This document shows, one piece after another, positions 35,956 through 43,487 of a DNA stretch of 64,000 bases. The translations under genes were made by a program, and so were the position numbers. Under the pieces are notes generated by a model that was given only the letters and a program-made list of their open reading frames with translations, had not been told where the DNA came from and did no database searches. Source of the DNA: Aeromonas sp. FDAARGOS 1405 (GTDB taxonomy: Bacteria > Pseudomonadota > Gammaproteobacteria > Enterobacterales > Aeromonadaceae). Location: the NCBI RefSeq assembly GCF_019048265.1, contig NZ_CP077311.1, positions 1,986,001 through 2,050,000 on the forward strand. Direction: 5' to 3'. Position 1 is the first letter of the stretch; every line of letters starts with the position of its first letter.

Positions 35956-37354
35956 CATTCTAGGATTGGTCCCCCCGCACAACTTTGAAGCTGAGCAATC
36001 GACGCTGGGTGGGCTGATGATCCGCGCCGAAGCTCTTCACGAGCTCTCTTTGTCTGAGCGGGATTTTTACAGCCGGCCGCACCAGATCATTTTTGACGCC
36101 ATCTCACAGTTGGTGGCTACGCGCCAACCTGTTGACCTCAATACGGTCAGCCACCGTTTGGATGAGAATGGGCTGATTGAGGAGGCTGGCGGTTTGGCCT
36201 ACTTGATAGAAGTCATCAAAAACACGCCGAGCGCGGCCAACATCACTACCTATGGTGCCATCGTGCGCCAGAATGCAGATCGTCGCTTTGCTGTGGCCAA
36301 GCTGCAGGATTGTATTGGGGCGATGATGGATCCTGGATTCAGCTCGACCGAAGAGAGGTTCGCCACCATGGATGGCCTGCTGGGGGAAATCGACAGCAAG
36401 CGCTCTGATGGTGTGTCGGCCCTAGCCTCGCCAGCCTCAGATATAGTGCGCCAGTGGTGTGACGAGATGGATCGCCGCTCTAACCTCGATCCTAACGAGA
36501 TGATCGGTTACGCGACAGGGATCGACAATCTCGACAAGCTGCTCTACCCCTCTGGGATCAGCAAGACCGCGCTGGTGTGCATTGGGGCGCGCCCCAAAAT
36601 GGGTAAGTCGACGGTGATGGCCAGCTTGTGCAACCACACTGCTTTGGTGAAAAAGCTGCCGGTTGTTGGTTTCAGTCTGGAAATGACCAGTGTTGAGCTG
36701 TTCGAGGTGATGATCGCCCAGGCGGTCGGAATAAATCGGCAGGATCTGAGTCATGCGAAAGACCTGCAATCGATCGACAAGGCCTATGCTGCAGCGGCCG
36801 AGTTGGGCTACTCCAAGCTGCACCTTGCCGACCAGTCGGGTATGAGCCTGTCCCAGATTGTTAGGGAGTGTCGTCGTCTGCGCCGTAAGTTGGGTCAACT
36901 GGGATTGATTGCGGTGGACTATCTGACCTTGATGAAGGCGGATAAGGCTGAACGCAATGACTTGGCGTATGGGGCGATCACTAAGGGACTCAAGGAACTG
37001 GCCAAGGAGATGGGTTGCCCGGTAGTGCTGCTGACTCAGCTCAATCGTGGTCTTGAATCGCGGGACAACAAGCGGCCCATGCCGAGCGACAGCCGTGACA
37101 CTGGCCAGATCGAGCAAGACTGCGACATTTGGATTGGCTTGTACCGGGACGAGGTGTATGACGAGAACTCTCCTCGCCAGGGGCTCTTAGAACTGAGTGT
37201 GCGTCTGAACCGGAGCGGTAATACGGGGACTGCATACTGTCGATTCCAGGAAGGGGTGATTTCAAACATCAGTGCTGAGGAGGTAGAACGGGTGGTTCAG
37301 GTAGCGGTGGCGTCGGCCAAGGGTAAGGTACACAGAGGGGGGTGGGGTGGTTAA
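35945..37354 (+). CDS. Replicative DNA helicase, DnaB family
   Basis: 469-aa hexameric helicase. The N-terminal domain has PHNFEAEQSTLGGLMI, and the RecA-like domain has Walker A IGARPKMGKSTVMA (about 214-226), GFSLEMTSVELFEVMIAQ, Walker B LIAVDYLTLM and the DnaB arginine-finger region RDTGQIEQDCDIW. Phage P22 and similar phages pair such a helicase with an O-like protein. The ATG overlaps the preceding gene by 11 bp. It lets the element replicate independently of host DnaB loading. Confidence 0.92.
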   Translation: MTSSILGLVPPHNFEAEQSTLGGLMIRAEALHELSLSERDFYSRPHQIIFDAISQLVATRQPVDLNTVSHRLDENGLIEEAGGLAYLIEVIKNTPSAANITTYGAIVRQNADRRFAVAKLQDCIGAMMDPGFSSTEERFATMDGLLGEIDSKRSDGVSALASPASDIVRQWCDEMDRRSNLDPNEMIGYATGIDNLDKLLYPSGISKTALVCIGARPKMGKSTVMASLCNHTALVKKLPVVGFSLEMTSVELFEVMIAQAVGINRQDLSHAKDLQSIDKAYAAAAELGYSKLHLADQSGMSLSQIVRECRRLRRKLGQLGLIAVDYLTLMKADKAERNDLAYGAITKGLKELAKEMGCPVVLLTQLNRGLESRDNKRPMPSDSRDTGQIEQDCDIWIGLYRDEVYDENSPRQGLLELSVRLNRSGNTGTAYCRFQEGVISNISAEEVERVVQVAVASAKGKVHRGGWGG

Positions 37355-37633
37355 GTAATTGAAATTAAATATGAATTATAAATAACTTGGGAAGGTGATG
37401 TGGTTTTGACTGATGGACATCATGTGCCTAAGTGCAGCGCAGGGGGTATTTACACACCGATTTCCTGCTGCTGGCTGCAATGCCTTGCGCTGAGGAGCCT
37501 CGTGCCGGATGCGTAATCCACTGTTCCAGCTAAGGAGGGCAGGCTGATTTATTTCCGCACATCCTGGCAACGATGATCGTCCTCCCCCTGTAGGGCTGGA
37601 ACCGGTCTACCCCATAGTGAATACTGGTCGCCT
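37355..37633. other. Intergenic region upstream of terS
   Basis: 279 bp without a coding frame. It contains the second CCCCTGTAGGGCTGG element and must hold the terS promoter. Confidence 0.5.
37585..37599. promoter_or_regulatory. Shared dyad element CCCCTGTAGGGCTGG, copy 2 (terS)
   Basis: Identical to the copy upstream of alpA and placed 34 bp before the terS ATG. Confidence 0.6.
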
Positions 37634-38431
37634 ATGACCTATTCCCCTATGCATATAACAGATTTCCCTGACTGGCACGGTATCGAACTCGCGTACTGTG
37701 CTGGCCGCCAGAGTGTGCGCCAGATAGCGATAGAGCACGGCATTTCACATACCGCCATTAACAAGCGGGCCAAGACGCACAAATGGTCAAGAGTCACAAC
37801 ACCTGTTAACGCTGTCTCATCTTCAGGTATGCCTACGGATCCTATCAGTAGAGCTGAACACGTGGATTCAACAACTCAAGTTATGATCCCAGTTGTCACT
37901 CCTCAGGTTTCCACAGTGGAAACCAATACGTCGAATCCCAAGACGGTAACAAGAGGCCGTCGGAGCGCATACACAAACGAGTTGGGGGAGGCCATATGTA
38001 GCGCCATTGCTGATGGGGTGAGTCTACGCGCAGTGTTGGCTCGTCCGGGTATGCCGTCCAAATCCATGGTGATGCGCTGGTTGGCTGATGAACGCTACGT
38101 AGAATTTAGGGACCAGTACGCGTGCGCGCGCGAGGATCTGGCCGACAAACTGGCCGATGAGATCCTCCAGATTGCCGATGACGGCAGCAATGACACCTTC
38201 CTCGACGCCAACGGGAACGTAAAAGTGAACCATGATGTGATTGCTCGTGCCCGCCTGCAGATCGATGCTCGTAAGTGGCTGGCCGCAAAGCTGGCTCCCA
38301 AGAAGTACGGCGATGGGGGGCAGAGAGAAAATTCGGGCGTTAACTACGGGAGCATGCAGGTGAAATCGACAGTCACTTTTGTGCATCCACCCAACTGGGA
38401 TGAAAATGGCGAGGTTTATAAGGATGACTGA
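37634..38431 (+). CDS. Phage terminase small subunit-like protein
   Basis: 265 aa. An N-terminal HTH (ELAYCAGRQSVRQIAIEHGI) precedes a linker and a second domain typical of Sf6-type TerS: VSLRAVLARPGMPSKSMVMRWL, EILQIADDGSND and QIDARKWLAAKLAPKKYGD, the conserved terminase-small-subunit ending. TerS selects the DNA to be packaged. No large terminase gene is nearby, so this protein may redirect a helper phage's TerL and capsid to the island, as TerS does in SaPIs. No good Shine-Dalgarno is seen at the ATG; ATG 37649 is an alternative. Confidence 0.82.
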   Translation: MTYSPMHITDFPDWHGIELAYCAGRQSVRQIAIEHGISHTAINKRAKTHKWSRVTTPVNAVSSSGMPTDPISRAEHVDSTTQVMIPVVTPQVSTVETNTSNPKTVTRGRRSAYTNELGEAICSAIADGVSLRAVLARPGMPSKSMVMRWLADERYVEFRDQYACAREDLADKLADEILQIADDGSNDTFLDANGNVKVNHDVIARARLQIDARKWLAAKLAPKKYGDGGQRENSGVNYGSMQVKSTVTFVHPPNWDENGEVYKDD

Positions 38432-38465
38432 TTTTGTAACATTGAATGAAAGTCCCAAAGCCATC

Positions 38466-38522
38466 GTGGCAATCTCGTTCGGGATGAAGGGATCAGAGGT
38501 TCGAATCCTCTCACACCGATCA
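38466..38522 (+). pseudogene. Degenerate 3' fragment of tRNA-Pro(CGG)
   Basis: Anticodon loop TTCGGGA (38478-38484, anticodon CGG), an imperfect anticodon stem, variable loop, perfect T-arm AGAGG-TTCGAAT-CCTCT and acceptor strand CACACCG-A-TCA are visible and match bacterial tRNA-Pro(CGG) in order. The D-arm and 5' acceptor strand are missing, and the end reads TCA rather than CCA. It is a remnant, probably an attachment-site scar or recombination footprint. Confidence 0.7.
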
Positions 38523-38527
38523 AATTC

Positions 38528-38558
38528 AACAAGGGCTTAGCTTCGGCTAGGCCCTTGT
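38528..38558 (+). terminator. Terminator following the tRNA-Pro fragment
   Basis: ACAAGGGCTTAGC-TTCG-GCTAGGCCCTTGT, a long stem with a UUCG tetraloop. It looks like a genuine tRNA-gene terminator carried with the fragment; it now also ends terS transcription. Confidence 0.8.
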
Positions 38559-39025
38559 GTATTTCTGGCCCTCAAGTTCTGTGGGGAAATTGTTCCTCTC
38601 CCCGTCTTTGTCCTTCATCTAAGGCCACTTTCGGTGCCTCACTCAGGACGACTGCTTCCCCCATGCCAACGCAATAGCTCCGCTCCTACTCATGTTTTGG
38701 GCTCATATCCTTACCATGCATCCTCCGTATTCAAAAGAACATCTGGGCTAGCCCTCTCTTACACAGGAGCCCTCAGTGCAGCCATTGATGACCCACCAAG
38801 GTTTCCTTTGTAAGGCAATGAGGATCATCGCCAATTCAACATAATGGGCATTAGGCAAAGTTGGTTGGCAGGCGCAGTGACGCACTTTTGTCCATTGCAG
38901 AGTATTGGGGGTCATAGTAGTGCCTTGCGTAGGTACCGTATCGCCCCTTTGCTCACCGCCATGCCAAGAGGAAGTCTTAGGCATGCAGCAATAGCAAAAA
39001 ATTATGAAAAAAACTCCATGTGTAA
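38559..39025. other. Region with no recognised gene, inside the island
   Basis: About 470 bp. A 96-aa minus-strand frame (38748-39038) exists but has no start signal, biased cysteine content and no recognisable motif; it is not called. The DNA may be debris of earlier insertions. Confidence 0.4.
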
Positions 39026-39077
39026 TTGACGAGTACATCTTGTTGATTCACAATATATGTACTTATTCAGTACATAT
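39026..39077 (+). promoter_or_regulatory. Promoter with overlapping palindromic operator for the unknown operon
   Basis: TTGACG (39026-39031) and CACAAT (39049-39054) are spaced by 17 bp. ATATGTAC-TTATTCA-GTACATAT (39055-39077) has perfect 8-bp arms at the expected transcription start, and another GTACAT half-site lies at 39033-39038 inside the spacer. This layout predicts strong repression by a dimeric regulator. Confidence 0.6.
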
Positions 39078-39090
39078 TGGACGCGATGAA

Positions 39091-39777
39091 ATGTATAAGT
39101 ATGGTGTTGAACTTTTCCCCAAGTGTGTGTTGACTCCAGTGACCCTGGGCGAGCTAAGAGCATCTATTGCTGAGGTGCAGGACGTCTTCGATGAACTTCA
39201 CTATCTGGCGCATGGCTCTGCTATTGACAGTGATACTGACCGTGATTCCAGGCTGGAGAGATGTCGTCTTTGGCCTCAATTAGCCTATGTGTGGAAGTAT
39301 GCCGAGCAAGGTATCTACAGTGACGATGCTATACCAAGTGATCCCGATGCTTTTTTTAGCGATGCGGCAACACTCCTTTCTGCAATCAATGGCTACAACG
39401 CCTATCAGGGCGAAACTGTCGGGCAGGCGATCATCAAGGTCATCATCAAATTCTGTGCCCGTATCAAACTCGATTTCAATTCGAATTTTGAGACTGCATT
39501 AAATAGCCCATTCGGTGATGCGGTCACGCTCCAATGCGCGTGGTTCCCACAAGTCGCCATGAAAGACCTTACCCTGCTGGAGTTGGCGTTACTTGCTGGG
39601 ATGACCAACATGCGGTCAGTGCGAAATGCCCAATATGTGGAAGATGAGGGACTGAGTTTTTACAAAGATGGGACAAAGGTACTCGTCACTGTGGCAGACG
39701 CCAGAACGTGGTTGGCTGGTCGAACAGGCTTTGTCTCATCGACGAATCTGCCTACAGCTGACAGTGTGGTTTATTAA
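39091..39777 (+). CDS. Unknown island protein, first gene of candidate operon
   Basis: 228 aa from ATG 39091. I do not recognise a family. It is acidic and mostly helical in appearance; the C-terminal part (TLLELALLAGMTNMRSVRNA, then VLVTVADARTWLAGRTGF) resembles a helix-turn-helix with a wing seen in some phage and restriction-linked proteins. The frame is open from ATG 39004, but the promoter and operator lie within that extension, so the later ATG is preferred. It is followed after 21 bp by the next gene on the same strand. Confidence 0.65.
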   Translation: MYKYGVELFPKCVLTPVTLGELRASIAEVQDVFDELHYLAHGSAIDSDTDRDSRLERCRLWPQLAYVWKYAEQGIYSDDAIPSDPDAFFSDAATLLSAINGYNAYQGETVGQAIIKVIIKFCARIKLDFNSNFETALNSPFGDAVTLQCAWFPQVAMKDLTLLELALLAGMTNMRSVRNAQYVEDEGLSFYKDGTKVLVTVADARTWLAGRTGFVSSTNLPTADSVVY

Positions 39778-39798
39778 TTTTCCTGCAAGGAGGCGAAG

Positions 39799-40059
39799 AT
39801 GAAAAACTTCACAAAGCACAGCGAAAAACGGTCACAGCAACGCGGTATTTCCATGGCGATGTTAATGGCACTGGAAGACTTTGGTATTGAAATCCAGCAA
39901 AAGGGCGGCACGGTTAAGGCTGAAATGCCACGTAACCACGATGTGCGTCAGAACATGAGAGCCTATGCCAAATTAATCGTTCACCTGCTGGACCATGATA
40001 TTTATTCCATCGAAGGCAACATGAACGAGATTATCACAGTGGGCCACAAACATTCATAA
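39799..40059 (+). CDS. Small DUF4258-like protein
   Basis: 86 aa, with AAGGAGGCG before the ATG. The N-terminus KHSEKRSQQRGISMAMLMAL matches the H-x3-R-x2-QRGI signature of DUF4258-type proteins, some of which are toxin-like or RNA-binding; the role here is unknown. It is 21 bp after the previous gene and 57 bp before the next, so it is probably co-transcribed. Confidence 0.65.
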   Translation: MKNFTKHSEKRSQQRGISMAMLMALEDFGIEIQQKGGTVKAEMPRNHDVRQNMRAYAKLIVHLLDHDIYSIEGNMNEIITVGHKHS

Positions 40060-40116
40060 CCACTTGGATGTGGCTTTACGGAAGTATGAAATTATCACCA
40101 GTAAATGTGGGGATTT

Positions 40117-40929
40117 ATGGGTTGTTTACCTTGTCATGGTCGCGTTGATTGCACTCGCTGCTTTGAGACCAAACAACTGGCGTTCGATGTCTCGAAGCGA
40201 ACCGAAGGGGATTGGCGGATCACACACAATCCGCTCTCTTGGGGCACGACCACTCCGGAGGTTGTCGTTCTAGGCTTCTCCAAAGGTCCGACGCAGGCAG
40301 GGGCATTAGCCTCCGAACCACACGATGCCATCGCCTACAAGAAAGCGCGTCTGCAAGTCGGCAAGATCCTCGCGCACATTGGGCTGATTCCCACCTTGGA
40401 GTCGCCGGAACGGATTAAAAAAGAGGTGGATAGGTTGATCTCCGATAAAGGCGGCCGGTTCCACTTCGCCTCACTCATCCGTTGCACCGTTGAGCAATAT
40501 GACCGTTCAAAGAACATATGGAAGGGGTCGGGTGGAGGAATGCTGGACAAGTTTATGGGGGCCGAGTTTGGAGACGAAGTTGCGTCAAACTGCTCTGCCG
40601 GGTTTCTGCGTGATCTGCCCAGTGAAACACGGCTTATCGTCATGTTTGGACTTGGCTCTGAGATCAAGTCTAAAAAGTCTTTGAGTGAGTTCTCCCACAA
40701 TTACGTGGAGGCCGCCAACAAGCTGTTCCAGAAAGTCCGGCCTGGAAAGTGGAAGCGAGTGAATCAGGTCGCCTATACGGATGGCACCATCACCGTTGTT
40801 CACGTCGAGCACTTTACCTCGCAAGGGGCCAATATTCCGAACTGGCTTGGGGTATATGACCACCCCAGGTCACAACTTGGCCGTCTGGCAAAGGCTGCGG
40901 TCAAAGGCTCTGGCGTGAAAGTGTATTAA
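40117..40929 (+). CDS. Uracil-DNA glycosylase superfamily-like protein with N-terminal Cys cluster
   Basis: 270 aa. The N-terminus has C3-x2-C6-x5-C12-x2-C15, a zinc-ribbon or iron-sulfur ligand set. The body follows the order of UDG-family blocks: a VVVLGFSKGPTQAG strand-loop at the position of the GEAPG motif, then HFASLIRCTVEQ, LIVMFGLGSEIK and a C-terminal VVHVEHFTSQGANI where UDGs carry the HPS motif. Key residues differ, so activity on uracil is doubtful; other base-excision activity is possible. The ATG at 40117 has GGGGA nearby; ATG 40105 is an alternative. Confidence 0.55.
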   Translation: MGCLPCHGRVDCTRCFETKQLAFDVSKRTEGDWRITHNPLSWGTTTPEVVVLGFSKGPTQAGALASEPHDAIAYKKARLQVGKILAHIGLIPTLESPERIKKEVDRLISDKGGRFHFASLIRCTVEQYDRSKNIWKGSGGGMLDKFMGAEFGDEVASNCSAGFLRDLPSETRLIVMFGLGSEIKSKKSLSEFSHNYVEAANKLFQKVRPGKWKRVNQVAYTDGTITVVHVEHFTSQGANIPNWLGVYDHPRSQLGRLAKAAVKGSGVKVY

Positions 40930-40979
40930 GACAAAGATATTTCGTTGAAAAGGAGAGGCGGTCGCAGTCCCTCCATGGC

Positions 40980-41228
40980 ATGGATAATGGGAGCAGAGTT
41001 CCTATGGGTTTGATTTATTTGAAACAGGCAGCTTCGGAATGGCAAGTCGGCATTGCGGGTAGCGCGGGTGAGTTCAAGTGGGATATTCAGGAAAGAATTT
41101 TGGCAACAGACTTCAAAGATGCTGCTGAAAAGGCTCAGCAGAAAGCCATTGAAGGTCGAGGTGTGGTGTATTCCCTCACAAGTATGGAGTTAAAACTCGT
41201 TGAAGAGGCCCCTATACCCGAGCAATAA
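40980..41228 (+). CDS. Small unknown protein after the glycosylase-like gene
   Basis: 82 aa (or 74 from ATG 41004). Acidic, with a beta-like N-terminus (IYLKQAASEWQVGIAG) and an Ala/Lys/Gln-rich helix. No family recognised. It lies 50 bp after the preceding gene on the same strand and may be the last gene of the same operon. Confidence 0.5.
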   Translation: MDNGSRVPMGLIYLKQAASEWQVGIAGSAGEFKWDIQERILATDFKDAAEKAQQKAIEGRGVVYSLTSMELKLVEEAPIPEQ

Positions 41229-41367
41229 ACCATCTTATTATTGGGACATCCTAATAGGCTCCCAGCCAAAAGAAGGCTAACCCTGTCACCGCACATAAGG
41301 GGGGTTACGGTAAATCCGGCGCCCCTTTTTGCTGCCTGGCAATTCAGTGCAGCTCATAAAGTGTACA

Positions 41368-41432
41368 TTTTGAGCCATTCAACCAGTCCCTCAAAACCTA
41401 TGGCTCAAAACTGGTTTTTTTCTATGAGCCAT
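41368..41432. repeat. Inverted and direct TGAGCCAT repeats upstream of the recombinase fragment
   Basis: TTTTGAGCCAT (41368-41378) and ATGGCTCAAAA (41400-41410) are a perfect 11-bp inverted pair, and ATGAGCCAT follows at 41424-41432. AACCAGT and ACTGGTTTTTTT across the same region could also form a terminator. Three half-sites next to a serine recombinase gene suggest a former recombination site. Confidence 0.5.
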
Positions 41433-41455
41433 AACTACGTTTAGATCCATAGATA

Positions 41456-41701
41456 ATGAGCCAAGCAAAGAGGCATATCGTGGCGGTGATTGGGTATCTC
41501 AGAGTAAGCACGGACGAACAGAGTATTGGAGCTCAGCGTCACAGTATTGGGCAGACTCACAAGGTTGAGAGTTGGTTCGCTGACGAAGGCGTATCGGGAG
41601 CAGTGAAGGCACTACAGGCAATATCCATTGCACATCATCTTGGTAAACATGCTCTTTCCCTTTCACATATCAAGCTCATGTCCGCCGCTAACAACGCCTG
41701 A
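41456..41701 (+). pseudogene. Truncated serine recombinase (resolvase/invertase), N-terminal fragment
   Basis: The first part VAVIGYLRVSTDEQSIGAQR holds the nucleophile serine of the R-V-S-T motif, and WFADEGVSGAVKAL is the next conserved block (DxGxSG). After that the sequence no longer resembles the family and the frame stops at 81 aa, where about 100 further residues including the HTH are expected. It is truncated and should be inactive. Confidence 0.8.
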
Positions 41702-41743
41702 GTGCCAGTGACGGTCGCTCAGACGATGTATGCTAGCTCGTAA

Positions 41744-41911
41744 CTATCCCTTCTCATCCATGTACTTGTCGGTTGCGGTGCCAGCACCCACCGCAACCGC
41801 AACCGCTATCCCGGCTGAGGAGATGGCACCCACAGGGCCCAGCACAGGCAGAGAGACAATCACTACCGTGGTGGCAACCGTAGCTTCTACAAAATCACTA
41901 AACCAGGACAT
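41744..41911 (-). CDS. 55-aa hydrophobic Ala/Gly/Val-rich small protein
   Basis: A short gene on the minus strand with AAGGAG 8 bp upstream of the ATG (41909-41911). It begins MSWFSDFVEATVATTVVIVS, continues with a long Ala/Gly/Val stretch (SSAGIAVAVAVGAGTA) and ends in a charged tail DKYMDEKG. It would form one or two membrane-inserting helices. A small membrane effector, toxin or bacteriocin-like peptide is possible; no family is recognised. Confidence 0.6.
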   Translation of the reverse strand: MSWFSDFVEATVATTVVIVSLPVLGPVGAISSAGIAVAVAVGAGTATDKYMDEKG

Positions 41912-42221
41912 AGGTTTGCTCCTTTTCCGTTGCGGTATTGCCTATTTCGGCAGCACCGTTATCCTCAATTGATACATAGCGGAATGTGACATCCATCACA
42001 TTTCATATCCGCCAGAAAAATTTTAGAGCCTGTTTGAAAAAAGTGGGAACAGTGAAAAAATAAAGATTTTTACACGGTGTTATAATTGTGTGCTAATTGA
42101 GGGTTCAAAGAAAGAACGCCTCATGCCAAGAATTGACACTTTAATTATTAAATTTCAATGAGTTGGATTGTTTTCACTGAATCGCACCGGCTTCTTTAGA
42201 CACTGTCGTGACGTGAGATGG
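41912..42221. other. AT-rich intergenic region
   Basis: 310 bp without a gene call. TATAAT at 42081-42086 lacks a spaced -35. A short ATG frame at 42123 codes only 12 residues. The promoter of the 55-aa gene must lie at the left edge. Confidence 0.4.
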
Positions 42222-42733
42222 TTACAGGTCATCATTGAGTCTGGCGAACTCCACTTCGTTGGTAGTGATCGCCAAGCTTGCTAGTTTGTCCGCTATCTCA
42301 TTACCCTCAATTCCTGCATGGCCAAAAAAAGCGCACTCAATTGAGGCTTTTTTATGCGTTCGAATGCTGAATATACTTCTTCGACCAACAATCTATTAGC
42401 CACTTGCTTACCACTTTTCAGTTTCCATCCTCTTTTCTTCCATCCCGGCGCCCATTTTGTCGCACAGTCTCGTGTATAGGTTGAATCTGTCAAGATACGG
42501 AGCTGGTCGGTGGTTGGATGCACGGTGAGATATGTCTGCGCCAGACTTAGGGCAAAATTGAGCGCCATCAGCTCACCGATATTATTCGTGCCGTGAAGCA
42601 GATAGCCGCCATACCACTGAGCTATAATTTTCCCTCTTTCATAGACTACGACGCCACAACCGCTTGGGCCGGGATTGCCATCACAGTAGATGGTCAGATT
42701 CGAAAGGAGTCCCTGTACTTTTGTAGTGGTCTA
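42222..42733 (-). pseudogene. RNase HI-like gene, frameshifted and lacking a start codon
   Basis: Reading the minus strand, LTIYCDGNPGPSGCGVVVY, NNIGELMALNFALSLA and RILTDSTYTRD give the RNase H residues D, E and D. The zero frame then ends early (stop at 42293-42295), but a -1 shift at A-AAA-AAG (ATA AAA AAG codons, plus-strand 42347-42353) continues with ASIECAFFGHAGIEGNEIAD, supplying the H and last D, to a stop at 42222-42224. Upstream the frame is open only to 42733 and has no ATG, GTG or TTG. Probably a pseudogene; programmed shifting is possible. Confidence 0.75.
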
Positions 42734-43030
42734 ACCATCCCGGACACCGTTTTAGGTGGTACAGTCACCAGCGAACAGAAGGTAGAGGCCCTGGAGGCTC
42801 TACTGCCCTTGCTGGTGCAGGTGATCGCGGAAGGGAAGTTACAGCAAACGGCGCTGGCTGATCTGCGGGCCAATCATGCAGCTCTGCAGGCGCTGTCTAG
42901 CTCACCCGCGCCGAACTGGTCGGTGATCGGGGCTTTGTCTAGCTGCGTGCGATCGATTTTGGAAGGTGCCGGTGGAGGGGGGCTGGCTGCACAGGCGTTG
43001 GGCTGGTTGACCACCTTGACAGCGGGCTGA
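42593..43030 (+). pseudogene. Fragment of unknown helical protein, antisense-overlapping the RNase H remnant
   Basis: The open frame is 145 aa. Its first 45 residues are merely the antisense of the RNase H gene; the rest (KVEALEALLPLLVQVIAEGK, then SSPAPNWSVIGALSSCVRSI and LEGAGGGGLAAQALGWL) looks like the amphipathic C-terminus of a real protein, of a type seen in several accessory-region proteins of unknown function. No natural start lies at the boundary, so I read it as a truncated gene joined to the RNase H remnant near 42.7 kb. Confidence 0.4.
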
Positions 43031-43046
43031 GTGACTTACTTCCCTG

Positions 43047-43289
43047 TTGATGGCATGTCTTTTCTCTTGCGAGACCAGTCTCAACCCCTTCACTAATGGA
43101 AGTATCGCTACCGGGCTGCGCCCTATCCCCGGCACCCAAGTGCACCGCGCCATCGAGCCGCTGCTGGGCACTCTCAGTCGCGGCGAGTGGGAGCAGCAGT
43201 GGTACCCGCTCTATCAGGCGGTGCTGGCATGGTGCCATGTGCAGGAGAGCGAGGTGGAAGCCTTCTACAAGCGAGTTACTGCCGCTTAA
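43047..43289 (+). CDS. Small unknown protein
   Basis: 80-aa frame; the C-terminal part (PIPGTQVHRAIEPLLGTLSR, then EWEQQWYPLYQAVLAWCHVQESEVEAFYKRV) has plausible helical character. The N-terminal 25 residues look non-coding, so the real start may be later or the gene may be truncated. No family recognised. Confidence 0.35.
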   Translation: MMACLFSCETSLNPFTNGSIATGLRPIPGTQVHRAIEPLLGTLSRGEWEQQWYPLYQAVLAWCHVQESEVEAFYKRVTAA

Positions 43290-43487
43290 GGTATGAAAAT
43301 CGAGATGGTACTGAAAAAACTATGGGTCGGCGTTACTAGTAACGGATGTTGTGCATAGTCATGATTTGAAAGTAAAAGTCATTTTTTTACTGCAAACCGT
43401 CACTAGCTGGTGTTCGCTAAATCAAACAAAATGGTTTGACTGTGGCGTCAACTGTAGATAGTTTTACCGTTAAGAAATCTTAAAAAG

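Noticed and set aside
38748..39038. 96-aa minus-strand gene in the island
   Set aside because: No ribosome site, no motif, and it overlaps the promoter/operator of the plus-strand operon.
41730..41972. 80-aa plus-strand protein rich in Ala/Thr
   Set aside because: It is the antisense of the 55-aa gene on the minus strand, which has the ribosome site and coherent composition.
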